Positions 1 through 9,797 of a stretch of 64,000 nt of DNA are shown here, piece by piece. Source of the DNA: Aliiglaciecola sp041538045 (GTDB taxonomy: Bacteria > Pseudomonadota > Gammaproteobacteria > Enterobacterales > Alteromonadaceae); contig NZ_JBGOSE010000002.1 in NCBI RefSeq assembly GCF_041538045.1, forward strand, positions 316,801 through 380,800, written 5' to 3'. Within the stretch, counting starts at the first letter, position 1, and the number at the start of each line of letters is the position of its first letter. The position numbers and the translations under genes are program-made. The notes under the pieces are model-generated. The model had not been told where the DNA came from, ran no database searches, and worked only from the letters and a program-made list of their open reading frames with translations.

Positions 1-770
1 TCGGTTAAAATGCGCTCTAAAACAACCTCGCCCCAATTCCCTTGTTGTTTATTATCGCCTTTGAGGGCTTTGGTTAACGCGGCAGCGTCTTGGGTAATTT
101 GCTGATTTAGCTGTTTGAGCCCTAAAATTTCTGTTTTAAGAGAAGCCCGTTCTTGCCCCTCTTTCACATATTGATCGGAAACCTGCTTTTTGAAGCCTTC
201 TATTTGTTCTTTAAGAGGCGTTAGTAGCGCATCTAATCCTGCTTGACTGGATTGTGTAAACTTCTGTTGTTTTTGTTCAAATATTTTATTGGCTAAATTT
301 TCGAATTGTTCCTGCAAGCGTTTTTCAGCGCTAGTCAGTAAATCTAGCTTATCTTCTAAGGCGATGCGTTCTTGGGCAAAACTGGCCCCTTGGGATTCAA
401 GTTGGGAATAATATTTATTCGATTTGTCGTTGGCCTTTTGCGCGTTTTCTTGCCAAGTTACGAGCTGCTTAGATAACTGCTCTATTTGTAAATCTTTTTG
501 TTCCAATTCACCAAATTTTCGCTGTGCAATGAGCTGCTGTTCATGAGCCTGGTCAATTTTTGCCTGCATTTTTTCAAGTTCATCATGCTGCTGCAGAATT
601 TGCCTTTCAAGTTGTTGACGATTGAGTTCTTGCTGTAATTGTAGCTCTTCTTTGTCAGCAGAGTGGTTTTTACGATTTATAATGTTGGTAATAAGCGCCC
701 CAAATAACAGTCCTACAAATGCGGCACTGACTAACAGTAAAATGGTATTTTGATCTAAATCTACATTCAT
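1..770 (-). CDS. rmuC: DNA recombination protein RmuC, N-terminal part (cut by window edge)
   Basis: The frame opens at an ATG at 770 and runs off the left edge, giving about 256 residues. An N-terminal membrane segment (about residues 8-27) is followed by a long Gln/Glu-rich coiled coil. The frame then enters the conserved RmuC block, where ALKGDNKQQGNWGEVVLERI is readable at the edge. RmuC proteins are inner-membrane-anchored, nuclease-fold proteins that limit inversions at short inverted repeats. The catalytic-fold portion lies mostly outside the window, so it cannot be judged. Family assignment rests on the GNWGE block and the anchor-plus-coiled-coil layout. Confidence 0.85.
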   Translation of the reverse strand, partial: MNVDLDQNTILLLVSAAFVGLLFGALITNIINRKNHSADKEELQLQQELNRQQLERQILQQHDELEKMQAKIDQAHEQQLIAQRKFGELEQKDLQIEQLSKQLVTWQENAQKANDKSNKYYSQLESQGASFAQERIALEDKLDLLTSAEKRLQEQFENLANKIFEQKQQKFTQSSQAGLDALLTPLKEQIEGFKKQVSDQYVKEGQERASLKTEILGLKQLNQQITQDAAALTKALKGDNKQQGNWGEVVLERILT

Positions 771-831
771 ATTAACGGATTCTAATTATTGATGGTGGGT
801 ACATATTACGAAGCTTTCGAGTCAAGAAAAT

Positions 832-857
832 GAGTGCACCCCAGGCGAGATGCACTC
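832..857 (-). terminator. Probable terminator downstream of fumarase
   Basis: GAGTGCA and TGCACTC form a 7-bp perfect stem with a 12-nt loop just past the fumarase stop. On the minus strand the stem is followed by ATTTTCTTG. The loop is long and the T-run is short, so this is a plausible but modest intrinsic terminator. Confidence 0.45.
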
Positions 858-881
858 TTATAGCGTTTAAACAGACGATAA

Positions 882-2402
882 TTACGCCTTGTATGATTCC
901 TCTATTTTCACTTTCCAAATAGCCGGCCCAGTTTCGTGGGCATTTGCGCCACTACTATCCACGGCAACGGTTACTGGCATATCTTCAACATCAAACTCGT
1001 AGATTGCTTCCATACCTAAATCTTCAAATGCAACTACACGTGACTTTTTAATCGCTTTTGATACTAGGTACGCTGCGCCGCCCACGGCCATTAAGTAAAC
1101 GGCTTTGTGTTTAGCAATGCTATCTACAGTTGCAGGTCCACGCTCGGCTTTACCGATCATGCCAATCAAACCGGTTTTTTCCAGCATCATGTCCGTAAAC
1201 TTATCCATGCGCGTGGCGGTAGTTGGTCCTGCGGGACCAACGGCTTCATCACCAACCGCATCAACTGGGCCAACGTAATAAATAAAACGGTTTGTAAGGT
1301 CTACACCCTCTGGTAGCCCTTCACCATTGTCCATCATGGTTTGAATGCGTTTATGAGCGGCATCACGACCAGTCAACATTTTGCCTGAAAGTAAAACGGT
1401 TTCACCTACTTTCCAATCCAAAATATCTTCTTTAGTCACTTCATTTAAATTCACTCGGCGGGTATTTTCTCCCACTTCCCAAGTGATATCTGGCCAGTCT
1501 TCTAATTTAGGTGGCGTCAATTCAGCCGGACCACTGCCATCAAGGTGGAAATGAGCGTGACGGGTGGCCGCACAATTGGGGATCATAGCAATGGGTTTTG
1601 ACGCTGCATGGGTAGGCACCGATTTAATTTTGATATCAACAACAGTGGTCAACCCACCTAACCCTTGTGCACCGATACCAAGATCGTTAACCTTTTTAAA
1701 TATATCCAAACGCAGTTTTTCTTCCGTGGTTTCTGCGCCGCGTTCCATTAATTCTTGAATATCAACAGGATCCATTAAGCTTTCTTTGGCCAATACCGCA
1801 GCTTTTTCCGCAGTACCACCAATACCTATTCCTAACATACCTGGCGGACACCAGCCCGCGCCCATTGTGGGTAGGGTTTTGACCACCCAATCAGCAATGT
1901 CATCACTTGGGTTAAGCATCACCATTTTTGATTTATTTTCAGAGCCGCCGCCTTTAGCCGCGATCATCACTTCTATACCTTCACCTGGTACCATATCAAT
2001 ATGTACTACTGCAGGGGTGTTATCTTTAGTGTTCTTACGCGCACCTGCAGGGTCAGATACAATCGACGCTCTAAGTGGGTTGTCAGGATTGAGGTAAGCA
2101 CGACGAGTTCCTTCATCGACCATTTGTTGAACCGTCATGTCAGTCTTATCCCATTGCACGCCCATTCCAACCTTGACAAAACAGGTCACAATACCTGTAT
2201 CTTGGCAAAGGGGACGTTTACCTTCAGCAGACATACGAGAGTTAATTAGAATCTGCGCCATGGCATCTTTTGCTGCCTGACTTTGCTCTCTGTTGTAAGC
2301 CGCTTCTACCGCTTTTACATAATCTATTGGGTGATAATAGGAAATAAATTGTAATGCATCTTCAATGCTATCAATTAAATCTTGCTGACGAATGAGTGCC
2401 AT
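882..2402 (-). CDS. fumA: Class I fumarate hydratase (4Fe-4S)
   Basis: 506 residues, near the E. coli FumA/FumB length. It hydrates fumarate to L-malate in the TCA cycle. Cys66 (PLCQDTG), Cys185 (GWCPPGM) and Cys277 (NCAATRH) sit where the class I family binds its oxygen-sensitive 4Fe-4S cluster. The N-terminal alpha domain and C-terminal beta domain are both full length. It is a single gene, convergent with nothing on its 3' side and divergent from pabB. FumA versus FumB cannot be decided from sequence alone. Confidence 0.93.
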   Translation of the reverse strand: MALIRQQDLIDSIEDALQFISYYHPIDYVKAVEAAYNREQSQAAKDAMAQILINSRMSAEGKRPLCQDTGIVTCFVKVGMGVQWDKTDMTVQQMVDEGTRRAYLNPDNPLRASIVSDPAGARKNTKDNTPAVVHIDMVPGEGIEVMIAAKGGGSENKSKMVMLNPSDDIADWVVKTLPTMGAGWCPPGMLGIGIGGTAEKAAVLAKESLMDPVDIQELMERGAETTEEKLRLDIFKKVNDLGIGAQGLGGLTTVVDIKIKSVPTHAASKPIAMIPNCAATRHAHFHLDGSGPAELTPPKLEDWPDITWEVGENTRRVNLNEVTKEDILDWKVGETVLLSGKMLTGRDAAHKRIQTMMDNGEGLPEGVDLTNRFIYYVGPVDAVGDEAVGPAGPTTATRMDKFTDMMLEKTGLIGMIGKAERGPATVDSIAKHKAVYLMAVGGAAYLVSKAIKKSRVVAFEDLGMEAIYEFDVEDMPVTVAVDSSGANAHETGPAIWKVKIEESYKA

Positions 2403-2527
2403 AGGTGCCTCTAAATCAATTGTAGGGAAGTTTTTTGTGTCTTAAATATCCGCCAATATGATACCCTCTTGGAATCAATTGCTCCATCGCTAAACGCGTA
2501 TAATTTAAATTTGTTGGTAAAATTTTC

Positions 2528-3970
2528 ATGCAGCATAGCGCTTGTAAAAGCTCTCGTATTCAAACACTTGCTATTCCAGCCTCCACAGACATCACGGAAT
2601 TGTTTGCTCATTACTGTCAATCTAAATGGTCTATTTTACTGGATTCAGCAAATAGCTCCCACAAAAATGCGCGTTTTGATATTTTTGTCGCCAAGCCTAT
2701 TGCTGCGATAACCGCATATCAAAATTCTTGTGAAATTGAGTACTTCTATGATCATCTAAATGATTATTCGCCGATAGAAAAAGTGGAGAAAATAACCGGA
2801 CAACCCATTGCCATTTTACGAACCTTGCTGCAATCAAGCCTTCCCAAAGAGCAGCCAACAACTAAGGACAGAGACCGCCTATTACCTTTTACCTGCGGTG
2901 CCATGGGCTATTTTGGTTACGACTTAGGTCGTTGTTATGAAACTTTGCCTAAAGTTGCAAAAAGTGTCTATCAAAGCCCTGATATGGCTGCAGGGATTTA
3001 TAGTTGGAGTGTCATAAAAGACAACCACACTGGGTTATTTTACCTGACAGATATCCCTAGCCTGCCTGCACCATCTAAAGCAGAAATTGAAAACCTATTG
3101 AACCGTCCTTTATGTGAAAAAGCTCAAGGGAAATGGCAGTTAAGAACGCCTTGGCAATCTAATATGTTAAAGAATGAGTATGTGGATAAGCTACAAAGAA
3201 TTCTAGATTACTTGCGCGCAGGAGATTGTTATCAGGTTAATTTGGCTCAACGTTTTCACGCGCAGTTTAGTGGATCAACATGGCAAGCCTACCTAACACT
3301 TAGAAAATCCAATCAAGCTCCTTTTTCTGCTTACATTCAACTTGTAAACAGCACGGTGTTAAGTATATCGCCGGAACGTTTTTTAAAGGTAAAAGACAGC
3401 CAAGTGGAAAGCCAACCAATAAAAGGTACACGCCCTCGCTCGACAAACCCAAGCACAGATATAAGCAATATCGAAGATTTAAAAAATTCTACAAAAGACC
3501 GAGCTGAAAATTTAATGATAGTGGATTTATTGCGAAATGATTTGAGTAAAGCTTGTGAAGACCACTCGATTCAAGTCCCTGAGCTTTTTGCCATAGAATC
3601 CTTTAAAGCGGTTCATCACCTTGTGAGCACGGTTACTGGAAGATTAAATAGCAGTGATGATAGTCTAAGCTTGTTACAAGGTGCATTTCCGGGCGGTTCC
3701 ATCACAGGTGCACCTAAAATACGTGCCATGCAAATAATTGATGAATTGGAGCCTCATAGAAGAAATATCTATTGCGGTAGCATTGGTTATATAAATAGAA
3801 ACGGTGATATGGACACAAGTATTTGTATTCGTACTTTATTATGTGAAGATTCACAGATATATTGTTGGGCAGGGGGTGGAATTGTTTTAGATTCAGATCC
3901 TGAAGATGAATATCAAGAAAGTTTAGATAAGGTGTCGAAAATTTTACCCATTTTGGAAAACGACTTATGA
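2528..3970 (+). CDS. pabB: Aminodeoxychorismate synthase component I
   Basis: 480 residues. It makes 4-amino-4-deoxychorismate from chorismate and ammonia for folate synthesis, working with the glutaminase PabA. The chorismate-binding half carries PIKGTRPRS (the PabB-type PIKGT motif with its reactive lysine), PGGSITGAPK and the GSIGYI...DTSICIRT block. PIKGT rather than the PIAGT seen in anthranilate synthase favours PabB over TrpE. The stop overlaps the next start (ATGA), so it is translationally coupled to nudL; pabB-nudL-sdaA is also the E. coli order. No strong ribosome site precedes the chosen ATG, so the exact start is less sure than the identity. Confidence 0.93.
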   Translation: MQHSACKSSRIQTLAIPASTDITELFAHYCQSKWSILLDSANSSHKNARFDIFVAKPIAAITAYQNSCEIEYFYDHLNDYSPIEKVEKITGQPIAILRTLLQSSLPKEQPTTKDRDRLLPFTCGAMGYFGYDLGRCYETLPKVAKSVYQSPDMAAGIYSWSVIKDNHTGLFYLTDIPSLPAPSKAEIENLLNRPLCEKAQGKWQLRTPWQSNMLKNEYVDKLQRILDYLRAGDCYQVNLAQRFHAQFSGSTWQAYLTLRKSNQAPFSAYIQLVNSTVLSISPERFLKVKDSQVESQPIKGTRPRSTNPSTDISNIEDLKNSTKDRAENLMIVDLLRNDLSKACEDHSIQVPELFAIESFKAVHHLVSTVTGRLNSSDDSLSLLQGAFPGGSITGAPKIRAMQIIDELEPHRRNIYCGSIGYINRNGDMDTSICIRTLLCEDSQIYCWAGGGIVLDSDPEDEYQESLDKVSKILPILENDL

Positions 3971-4560
3971 ATAAAGAAGAATTTATTCGTCGCTTTCAAC
4001 ATATTAGAAAAATTAAACCAGAAGCAGATTTCCCGTTAACTGAAATAGGTAAACCTGCTGCTGTTCTGATCCCGATTATAGAGCGCGCAGATCAATTAAC
4101 CGTTTTATTCACCCAACGAGCTATGCACTTAAAAAATCACCCCGGTCAAGTTAGCTTTCCAGGTGGAAAACTGGAGAAAAGCGATATTGACCTAGCTCAC
4201 ACAGCGCTGCGGGAAACAGAAGAGGAAATCGGACTTACCCCAGAGAAAATAACCCTCATTGGGAGCTTACCCAAATATCGTACTGTCAGCCGTTTTGAAG
4301 TCACGCCTTTTTTGAGTTTTGTACAACCTGAGTTTGAACTCATTCTGGATAGAAACGAAGTTGACAATGTGTTTGAAGTACCGCTATTACACCTTATAAA
4401 CAAACAGAATCATTTTATTCATTGGGTCAATCGCGGCCAAATTAAACATCCTATTTATTTTATCACTTGGCAGGATAAAACCATTTGGGGGGCGACAGCT
4501 TCGTTCGTTAGACTGCTGTCAAATCACATAGATTATGAATCCCTAGATGAGACTGTATAA
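3967..4560 (+). CDS. nudL: NUDIX hydrolase, CoA pyrophosphatase type
   Basis: 197 residues. The NUDIX box lies at residues 66-90 (FPGGKLE... then RETEEEIGL), with the extra spacing typical of the NudL/YeaB subgroup. These enzymes split CoA or oxidised CoA into phosphopantetheine and 3',5'-ADP. It overlaps pabB by 4 bases and precedes sdaA, matching E. coli synteny, which is the main support for the subgroup name. Substrate is inferred from family and context. Confidence 0.85.
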   Translation: MNKEEFIRRFQHIRKIKPEADFPLTEIGKPAAVLIPIIERADQLTVLFTQRAMHLKNHPGQVSFPGGKLEKSDIDLAHTALRETEEEIGLTPEKITLIGSLPKYRTVSRFEVTPFLSFVQPEFELILDRNEVDNVFEVPLLHLINKQNHFIHWVNRGQIKHPIYFITWQDKTIWGATASFVRLLSNHIDYESLDETV

Positions 4561-4677
4561 GTTTTATTTACGCCGTCATTAACAATTCTCGTCTAAAAAC
4601 CCCCTGTAAACACTTGCCCTCCTGAGTAACTATCCGCATAGTATTGTGGTATTCATTTTAGCGAGGAAAATACGGAA

Positions 4678-6051
4678 ATGATCAGCGTTTTTGACATGTT
4701 TAGTATTGGTATCGGCCCATCGAGTTCACATACAGTAGGACCCATGCGCGCCGCAAATGCCTTTTGTCAGCAACTATTTTCAGACAATTTGCTATCCAAC
4801 GTTGATCAAGTTTGTGTTGAACTATTTGGCTCTCTTGGCCAAACCGGAAAAGGTCACGGCACCGGAAAAGCAGTGATTTTAGGCTTAATGGGATTCGACC
4901 CAGAAACCGTTGACGTATCCAAGGTTGAGACTTGGTTATCTGACATTCAGCAGTCTCAACAAATTAACTTATTCGGTACACAAAAAGTCAAGTTTCCTCG
5001 CGAAGGCGCTATTGTATTTCATCGCCGTAAAACCTTAGCCCTGCATTCAAATGGTATGACTATTCATGCCTACCAAAATAAACAACTTGTTATTAGTCAA
5101 ACCTATTACTCTATTGGCGGTGGATTCATTGTCAAAGAAGAGGATTTTCAATCTGTTAAAGATATGTCGTTGGAAAAGCAGCAAAAACCCTTACCCTTTC
5201 CGTTTGCAAGTTCCTTTGAATTAATTAAACAGTGCAAAGAAAACGGCCTTTCAATTAGCGCATTGATGTTAGAGAACGAATCCACCGTGCAGCCTAAAGC
5301 AGATGTCATCGATAAACTCTGGAAAATTTGGCAGGTCATGCTGGAATCTGTGAATAACGGCATTCACACTGAGGGGATCTTACCTGGTGGCCTTAAAGTG
5401 ACTCGTCGGGCCCCTGCCCTTTATCGGCGCTTAGAAACTGAACAAACAGCAGATCCAATGCAGGCTATGGATTGGGTTAACCTTTTTGCATTGGCAGTAA
5501 ACGAAGAAAATGCCGCCGGTGGACGAGTGGTTACCGCGCCGACCAATGGTGCTGCAGGCATTATTCCAGCTGTGTTGTGTTATTTTGACAAATTTGTCCG
5601 CAAAGTGGAGAAGCCGACCGCCGCGAGGTATCTGCTTACCGCGGCAGCAATCGGTATTTTATATAAAAAGAACGCGTCAATCTCGGGTGCAGAGGTAGGT
5701 TGCCAAGGTGAAGTTGGCGTTGCGTGCTCCATGGCCGCGGGTGCTTTAACGGAAATCATTGGTGGCTCTGTGGATGCGGTGGAAAATGCTGCTGAGATCG
5801 GTATGGAACATAATTTGGGGCTAACGTGTGATCCCGTAGGCGGCTTGGTACAAGTACCTTGTATTGAACGTAATGCCATGGGCGCAATAAAAGCCATTAA
5901 CGCGTCACGATTAGCCTTGCGAGGCACTGGCCAACATAAAGTGTCCTTAGACAAAGTGATTAAAACCATGTGGGACACAGGCAACGATATGAAGTCCAAA
6001 TACAAAGAAACCGCACGAGGCGGTTTAGCAGTAAATATAATAGAGTGTTAA
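4678..6051 (+). CDS. sdaA: L-serine ammonia-lyase (single-chain, Fe-S)
   Basis: 457 residues, the usual single-chain SdaA length. It deaminates L-serine to pyruvate and ammonia. The N-terminal beta domain starts with the signature FSIGIGPSSSHTVGPMRAA. The C-terminal alpha domain carries the three cysteines expected to hold the 4Fe-4S cluster (VGCQGEVG, LTCDPVGG, VPCIERN) and the AAPTNGAAG-like block. GCGAGGAAAAT upstream gives a reasonable ribosome site for the ATG. SdaA versus SdaB is not separable here; pabB-nudL context supports sdaA. Confidence 0.93.
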   Translation: MISVFDMFSIGIGPSSSHTVGPMRAANAFCQQLFSDNLLSNVDQVCVELFGSLGQTGKGHGTGKAVILGLMGFDPETVDVSKVETWLSDIQQSQQINLFGTQKVKFPREGAIVFHRRKTLALHSNGMTIHAYQNKQLVISQTYYSIGGGFIVKEEDFQSVKDMSLEKQQKPLPFPFASSFELIKQCKENGLSISALMLENESTVQPKADVIDKLWKIWQVMLESVNNGIHTEGILPGGLKVTRRAPALYRRLETEQTADPMQAMDWVNLFALAVNEENAAGGRVVTAPTNGAAGIIPAVLCYFDKFVRKVEKPTAARYLLTAAAIGILYKKNASISGAEVGCQGEVGVACSMAAGALTEIIGGSVDAVENAAEIGMEHNLGLTCDPVGGLVQVPCIERNAMGAIKAINASRLALRGTGQHKVSLDKVIKTMWDTGNDMKSKYKETARGGLAVNIIEC

Positions 6052-6080
6052 CTGATTAAGTTAAGTCTAGATTGGCGTGC

Positions 6081-6104
6081 GTTACCCGTTACTTAACGGG
6101 TAAC
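6081..6104. terminator. Hairpin between convergent sdaA and cysB
   Basis: GTTACCCGTT / AACGGGTAAC is a perfect 10-bp stem with a 4-nt loop in the 37-bp gap between two converging genes; it includes the cysB stop codon. No T-run follows on either strand. Position and symmetry suggest a bidirectional terminator. Confidence 0.45.
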
Positions 6105-7063
6105 GTTAGGCCTTTAAACATCTTCTCTACTTCATCATTATTCTTTTGCATCATCGCACGCTCAACCACATCTTTGGTTAAGTGTGGAGCAAATCGTTCG
6201 ATAAATTCATACATGTAGCTGCGTAAGAATGAACCTTTCCTAAAGCCAATTTTAGTCGTGCTATACTCAAACAAGTGGCTGGCATCTATTTTAACCAAAT
6301 CATTATCGAGTTTGTCATCTACTGCCATAGAGGCAATAACACCCACTCCGACACCCAATCTGACGTAGGTTTTAATCACGTCAGCATCTGTTGCCGTAAA
6401 AACAATTTTAGGTTTTAGTCCCGCTCGGTCAAACGCCTGGTCTAATTCTGAGCGTCCGGTAAACCCAAACACATAGGTAACCAATGAATACTCAGCAATG
6501 TCTTGAATAGTGATTGTGGTCTTTTTCGCTAATGGATGATCGCGATTAACGATAATACTGCGATTCCAGTGATAGCAAGGTAACATGACTAAGTCGTTGT
6601 ACAAATGCAAGGCTTCAGTTGCAATGGCAAAGTCAGCCTCTCCTTTAGCCGCTAAATCACTAATTTGCGACGGCGTACCTTGATGCATATGTAATGATAC
6701 TTTTTTGTATTTACCCATAAAACCTTTAATCACGTCAGGCAGTGCATAGCGTGCTTGAGTATGGGTAGTCGCGATATTCAATTTACCTTGGTCAGGTAAA
6801 GTGTGCTCTCTGGCTACAGCTTTAATACTTTCTACTTTTGCCAAAATTTCACGTGAAATATTAATCACGTCTTGGCCAGCATCAGTCACATGTGTAAGAT
6901 GTTTACCGCTACGACCAAAAATCTGGACGCCTAACTCATCTTCTAGCATGCGAACTTGTTTGCTTATCCCCGGTTGCGAGGTGTATAAATTTTCTGCCGT
7001 AGCAGAAACATTCAGATTGTTGTTTAAGACTTCAACAATATATCTTAGTTGCTGTAATTTCAT
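6089..7063 (-). CDS. cysB: CysB, LysR-type regulator of sulfur assimilation
   Basis: 324 residues from the ATG at 7063 (MKLQQLRYIVEV), exactly the E. coli CysB length. The open frame extends 16 codons further upstream, but that extension is not family-like. The winged-HTH covers about residues 1-60 (NVSATAENLYTSQPGISKQ). The rest is a LysR effector domain, which in CysB senses N-acetylserine/O-acetylserine. CysB activates cysteine biosynthesis genes. Start chosen on family length and the conserved MKLQQLRYI opening. Confidence 0.92.
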   Translation of the reverse strand: MKLQQLRYIVEVLNNNLNVSATAENLYTSQPGISKQVRMLEDELGVQIFGRSGKHLTHVTDAGQDVINISREILAKVESIKAVAREHTLPDQGKLNIATTHTQARYALPDVIKGFMGKYKKVSLHMHQGTPSQISDLAAKGEADFAIATEALHLYNDLVMLPCYHWNRSIIVNRDHPLAKKTTITIQDIAEYSLVTYVFGFTGRSELDQAFDRAGLKPKIVFTATDADVIKTYVRLGVGVGVIASMAVDDKLDNDLVKIDASHLFEYSTTKIGFRKGSFLRSYMYEFIERFAPHLTKDVVERAMMQKNNDEVEKMFKGLTLPVK

Positions 7064-7249
7064 TTTTATTAACCAAGTGCCTTTGAGAACATATAGATAT
7101 ATGAATAACATATTTACTCTAGGTTACATTAATTCCATAAAATTTTAATAAAAATCTGCTTTTTTATTCCAGTTAAGTAAAATTTTTGGTAAATATCCCT
7201 CAGTTCAGGGATACTAAATCTTTTGTAGCCCAGTTCAACGAGTAATACA

Positions 7250-7945
7250 GTGACAGAAAAAGAGCACCAATTGATTGACTTTTCAACCATATTAGCCGCA
7301 GCCGTGCACGATATGAAAAGCTCACTAAATCTCTTGCAACAGTCTATTGATGGTCTAAATAAAACAATCGAACCAGGAAATCGCTCTGCTCAGCAATTTT
7401 TATCTAGTGCTCACTACGAATCTTCACGTTTAAATACAGGATTAGTACAACTTTTGTCTTTATATAGGGCGGAAATGGAAAACCTGCCGATAAATGTAGA
7501 TGAGTGCTTTATTGACGATTTGTTGGAAAACATTTTTATTACCCATGAGTATTACTTGGGGTATAAAAATATGACTCTGGAAATCGAGCAAACTCAAGGG
7601 CTGGTGCGTTATTTAGATCAAGACTTAATTCACCTTCTGTTAAATGACATTTTAGTAAATGCTATACGCTACGGTAGTTCAACCTTGTTAGTGTCTGCTT
7701 ATGAAGAAGACGACTGGTTGGTCATTAAAGTAGAAGATGATGGTAATGGTTATCCGAGTAAAATGTTAGAGAACAACGAAATTGAGATGCAAGACATTAA
7801 ATTGAGTAACGGGCGAACAGGTTTAGGAATATTTTTTGCTAGATTAATAGCTTCAGCTCACCGCCGAGGTGATAAAAAAGGCGAGATAGTGCTATCCAAT
7901 GGCGGAAAATTAGGCGGTAGTGTATTTACACTTAAGTTGCCTTAA
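7250..7945 (+). CDS. Soluble histidine-kinase-like ATP-binding protein
   Basis: 231 residues from a GTG start. There is no membrane segment or sensor domain. A HisKA-like helix carries HDMKSSL (His near residue 21), followed by a HATPase_c domain with the N box (LLNDILVNAIRYG), G1 (VEDDGNGYP) and G2 (GRTGLGIFFARLI). It looks like the catalytic core of a histidine kinase that takes input from a partner protein. It has no adjacent response regulator and is followed 49 bp later by a membrane protein gene in the same direction, probably co-transcribed. Partner unknown; see the orphan receiver-TPR protein at 42.8 kb. Confidence 0.7.
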   Translation: MTEKEHQLIDFSTILAAAVHDMKSSLNLLQQSIDGLNKTIEPGNRSAQQFLSSAHYESSRLNTGLVQLLSLYRAEMENLPINVDECFIDDLLENIFITHEYYLGYKNMTLEIEQTQGLVRYLDQDLIHLLLNDILVNAIRYGSSTLLVSAYEEDDWLVIKVEDDGNGYPSKMLENNEIEMQDIKLSNGRTGLGIFFARLIASAHRRGDKKGEIVLSNGGKLGGSVFTLKLP

Positions 7946-7994
7946 CATTCGGTTTTATAGAAAAAAGTCAGTTGTTACAGGATTTAAAGACTAA

Positions 7995-8762
7995 ATGATT
8001 TTTCCTATCATAATAATTTTAATAGTCTCGTTGGTGGTGGTCGCAATAGTGGTGAACGCATTGCAGCAGCACAAAGAAAAAATCGAGGCAGAAAAACGGA
8101 CTGAAATTGCCAAACAGAAATCGGTGATTGATGAAACCGAAGATATCCTGATGACTGTAGATACTATCCCTGTATCTCAACGGTTAGTTGCCGTGTTGCA
8201 AAATCGTATTCTTAATGCCTTAAAAATTATGTATGAACTCAATCCCAGCATCCCGGAATTAAAACAACGGATAAAACAGAGCCAAGATCGACTAAAAATG
8301 GTTGATATGGAGTCTCCTCCCCCAAGTCACGATAACTTTGTCTTACCTGATAGCGACAAAATGGTCATTCAATATATCCAAGCCGTAAAAAAGTTTCGCT
8401 CGTTGTTGCGCTCGGAGCATGCAAAAGGAAAGGTAGATACACAGTTATATAGTTTAGAAGATAGACAACTTTCCGCGTTGCAGATAAAAGTCAATGTTGA
8501 GACGCTTGCAAAGCGCGGTAACTCGGCTTTGCAATCCAATATGTTAGGGTCTGCCCGTCAATATTTTGAAAAGGCAATTGCAGCCCTAGAAGCACAAAAC
8601 CAACCCGATCAATATAATTTGGAACGTAAAGCCACTCTAGAGGAACGTTTGAAAGTTATACAAGATAACCTGCGTAATGCGAACGCCAAAGATAGACAGA
8701 AAAAACAAGAAGAAGAAAGAGATGAATTAGACGAATTATTTGCTCCTAAGAAAAAGTGGTAA
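7995..8762 (+). CDS. Conserved membrane-anchored coiled-coil protein, function unknown
   Basis: 255 residues. One N-terminal membrane segment (about residues 3-22) precedes a charged helical cytoplasmic domain. A TPR-like stretch (GNSALQSNMLGSARQYFEKAIAALEAQ) lies near residues 175-205, and an acidic/basic tail (EEERDELDELFAPKKKW) ends the protein. It follows the HATPase gene on the same strand and probably shares its transcript. I do not recognise a named family; a scaffold role is only a guess. Confidence 0.6.
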   Translation: MIFPIIIILIVSLVVVAIVVNALQQHKEKIEAEKRTEIAKQKSVIDETEDILMTVDTIPVSQRLVAVLQNRILNALKIMYELNPSIPELKQRIKQSQDRLKMVDMESPPPSHDNFVLPDSDKMVIQYIQAVKKFRSLLRSEHAKGKVDTQLYSLEDRQLSALQIKVNVETLAKRGNSALQSNMLGSARQYFEKAIAALEAQNQPDQYNLERKATLEERLKVIQDNLRNANAKDRQKKQEEERDELDELFAPKKKW

Positions 8763-8781
8763 AACTGCTTTTTAATATTCG

Positions 8782-9687
8782 TTAGTTATTGTGATGTTTC
8801 TTGCCATTACTATTTTGAATGAGCAATTTCCATAAGGTTTCAGCTGGCACAGACAGGGATTTTCTCGATGCCTTAACCATCCCAATTCGTCGAACTAGAT
8901 TTTCCCCTTCTATGGGTAAACACACCAGTTCCGTATGACTAAATTGCTGCTGACAAATACCCGGCACAACCGAGACTCCAATATCTTGTTTGACGCATTC
9001 GCCTAAGGTCGCCAATTGATTAGCCTCAACCACAATATTTAAATCAATACGATTAATTTGTGCAAAGTCTTCTATCCATTTCCTTACTGATGAGCCCCTA
9101 TTCAATACCACAAACGGATATTCACACAATTGTTGCCAAGTTACTTTTGCACATTTTGAAAGAGGATGATTTGAGGCTACAACAGCAATAAACTTATTAG
9201 TCATCAAAGGCTGAAAATCCAATCCATCCAACTGATCATTTTCAAAGGTAAATCCAATTTCCGCCCGCCCATCACGAACCGAGTCAATCACATTTTCCAT
9301 AACCACATCACGAATAGTTAGATTGATGTCTTGCCAATTTTTATGAAAAGACTTTAATACACCAGGCAAAATACTGCTGGCAAAAGATGGCATAGCTGCA
9401 ATGGTTAGCCGCCCCCTTTGCATGGCAAACAAATCTTGCATGTCAGCAATAGCCGTTTCCCAATCATGCATTAATCGTTTAGCTACAGGCACAAACTCCC
9501 TACCTTCATGACTCAGTTGTACTTTACGGGTAGTACGCGAAAATAGTGCACCTCCCAAGAAAGCTTCTAGCTTTTTAATCGATGTGGATAACGCAGGTTG
9601 TGATAAGTGCACTTTTTCTGCCGCTTCTGCAAATGTGCTAGAGCGCGCTAACGTTATAAAACATTGCAATTGTTTGTAGGACAACAT
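8782..9687 (-). CDS. LysR-type transcriptional regulator, divergent from scoAB
   Basis: 301 residues. The LysR winged HTH covers residues 1-60 (LSYKQLQCFITLARSSTFAEAAEKVHLSQPALS), followed by an effector-binding domain to about 290. It is divergent from the CoA-transferase pair across a 110-bp gap that holds a palindrome (9700-9720), the standard arrangement for a LysR activator of the neighbouring operon. Regulation of scoAB and an acetoacetate-related inducer are inferences from position. Confidence 0.85.
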   Translation of the reverse strand: MLSYKQLQCFITLARSSTFAEAAEKVHLSQPALSTSIKKLEAFLGGALFSRTTRKVQLSHEGREFVPVAKRLMHDWETAIADMQDLFAMQRGRLTIAAMPSFASSILPGVLKSFHKNWQDINLTIRDVVMENVIDSVRDGRAEIGFTFENDQLDGLDFQPLMTNKFIAVVASNHPLSKCAKVTWQQLCEYPFVVLNRGSSVRKWIEDFAQINRIDLNIVVEANQLATLGECVKQDIGVSVVPGICQQQFSHTELVCLPIEGENLVRRIGMVKASRKSLSVPAETLWKLLIQNSNGKKHHNN

Positions 9688-9699
9688 TAATTGAACCCA

Positions 9700-9720
9700 T
9701 TAATAAAAATTATTTATTAA
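9700..9720. promoter_or_regulatory. Candidate LysR operator between lysR and scoA
   Basis: TTAATAAA, 5-nt spacer, TTTATTAA: perfect 8-bp inverted arms, 12 bp upstream of the lysR start and about 77 bp upstream of scoA. Size and position fit a LysR autoregulatory/recognition site, though AT-rich symmetry of this kind can arise by chance. Confidence 0.4.
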
Positions 9721-9797
9721 TAATCATATTAAATCAATTTTACTTTAATTCAAGTTGGATTAATACTAAGTTAAATTTATGTAAAGAAGAGGCTTTT

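Noticed and set aside
5580..6005. 141-codon minus-strand frame opposite sdaA
   Set aside because: It lies wholly within the conserved sdaA coding region, has no ribosome site and no protein-like features.
7064..7111. Upstream extension of cysB
   Set aside because: The 16 extra codons are not family-like and the ATG at 7063 gives exactly the known CysB length.
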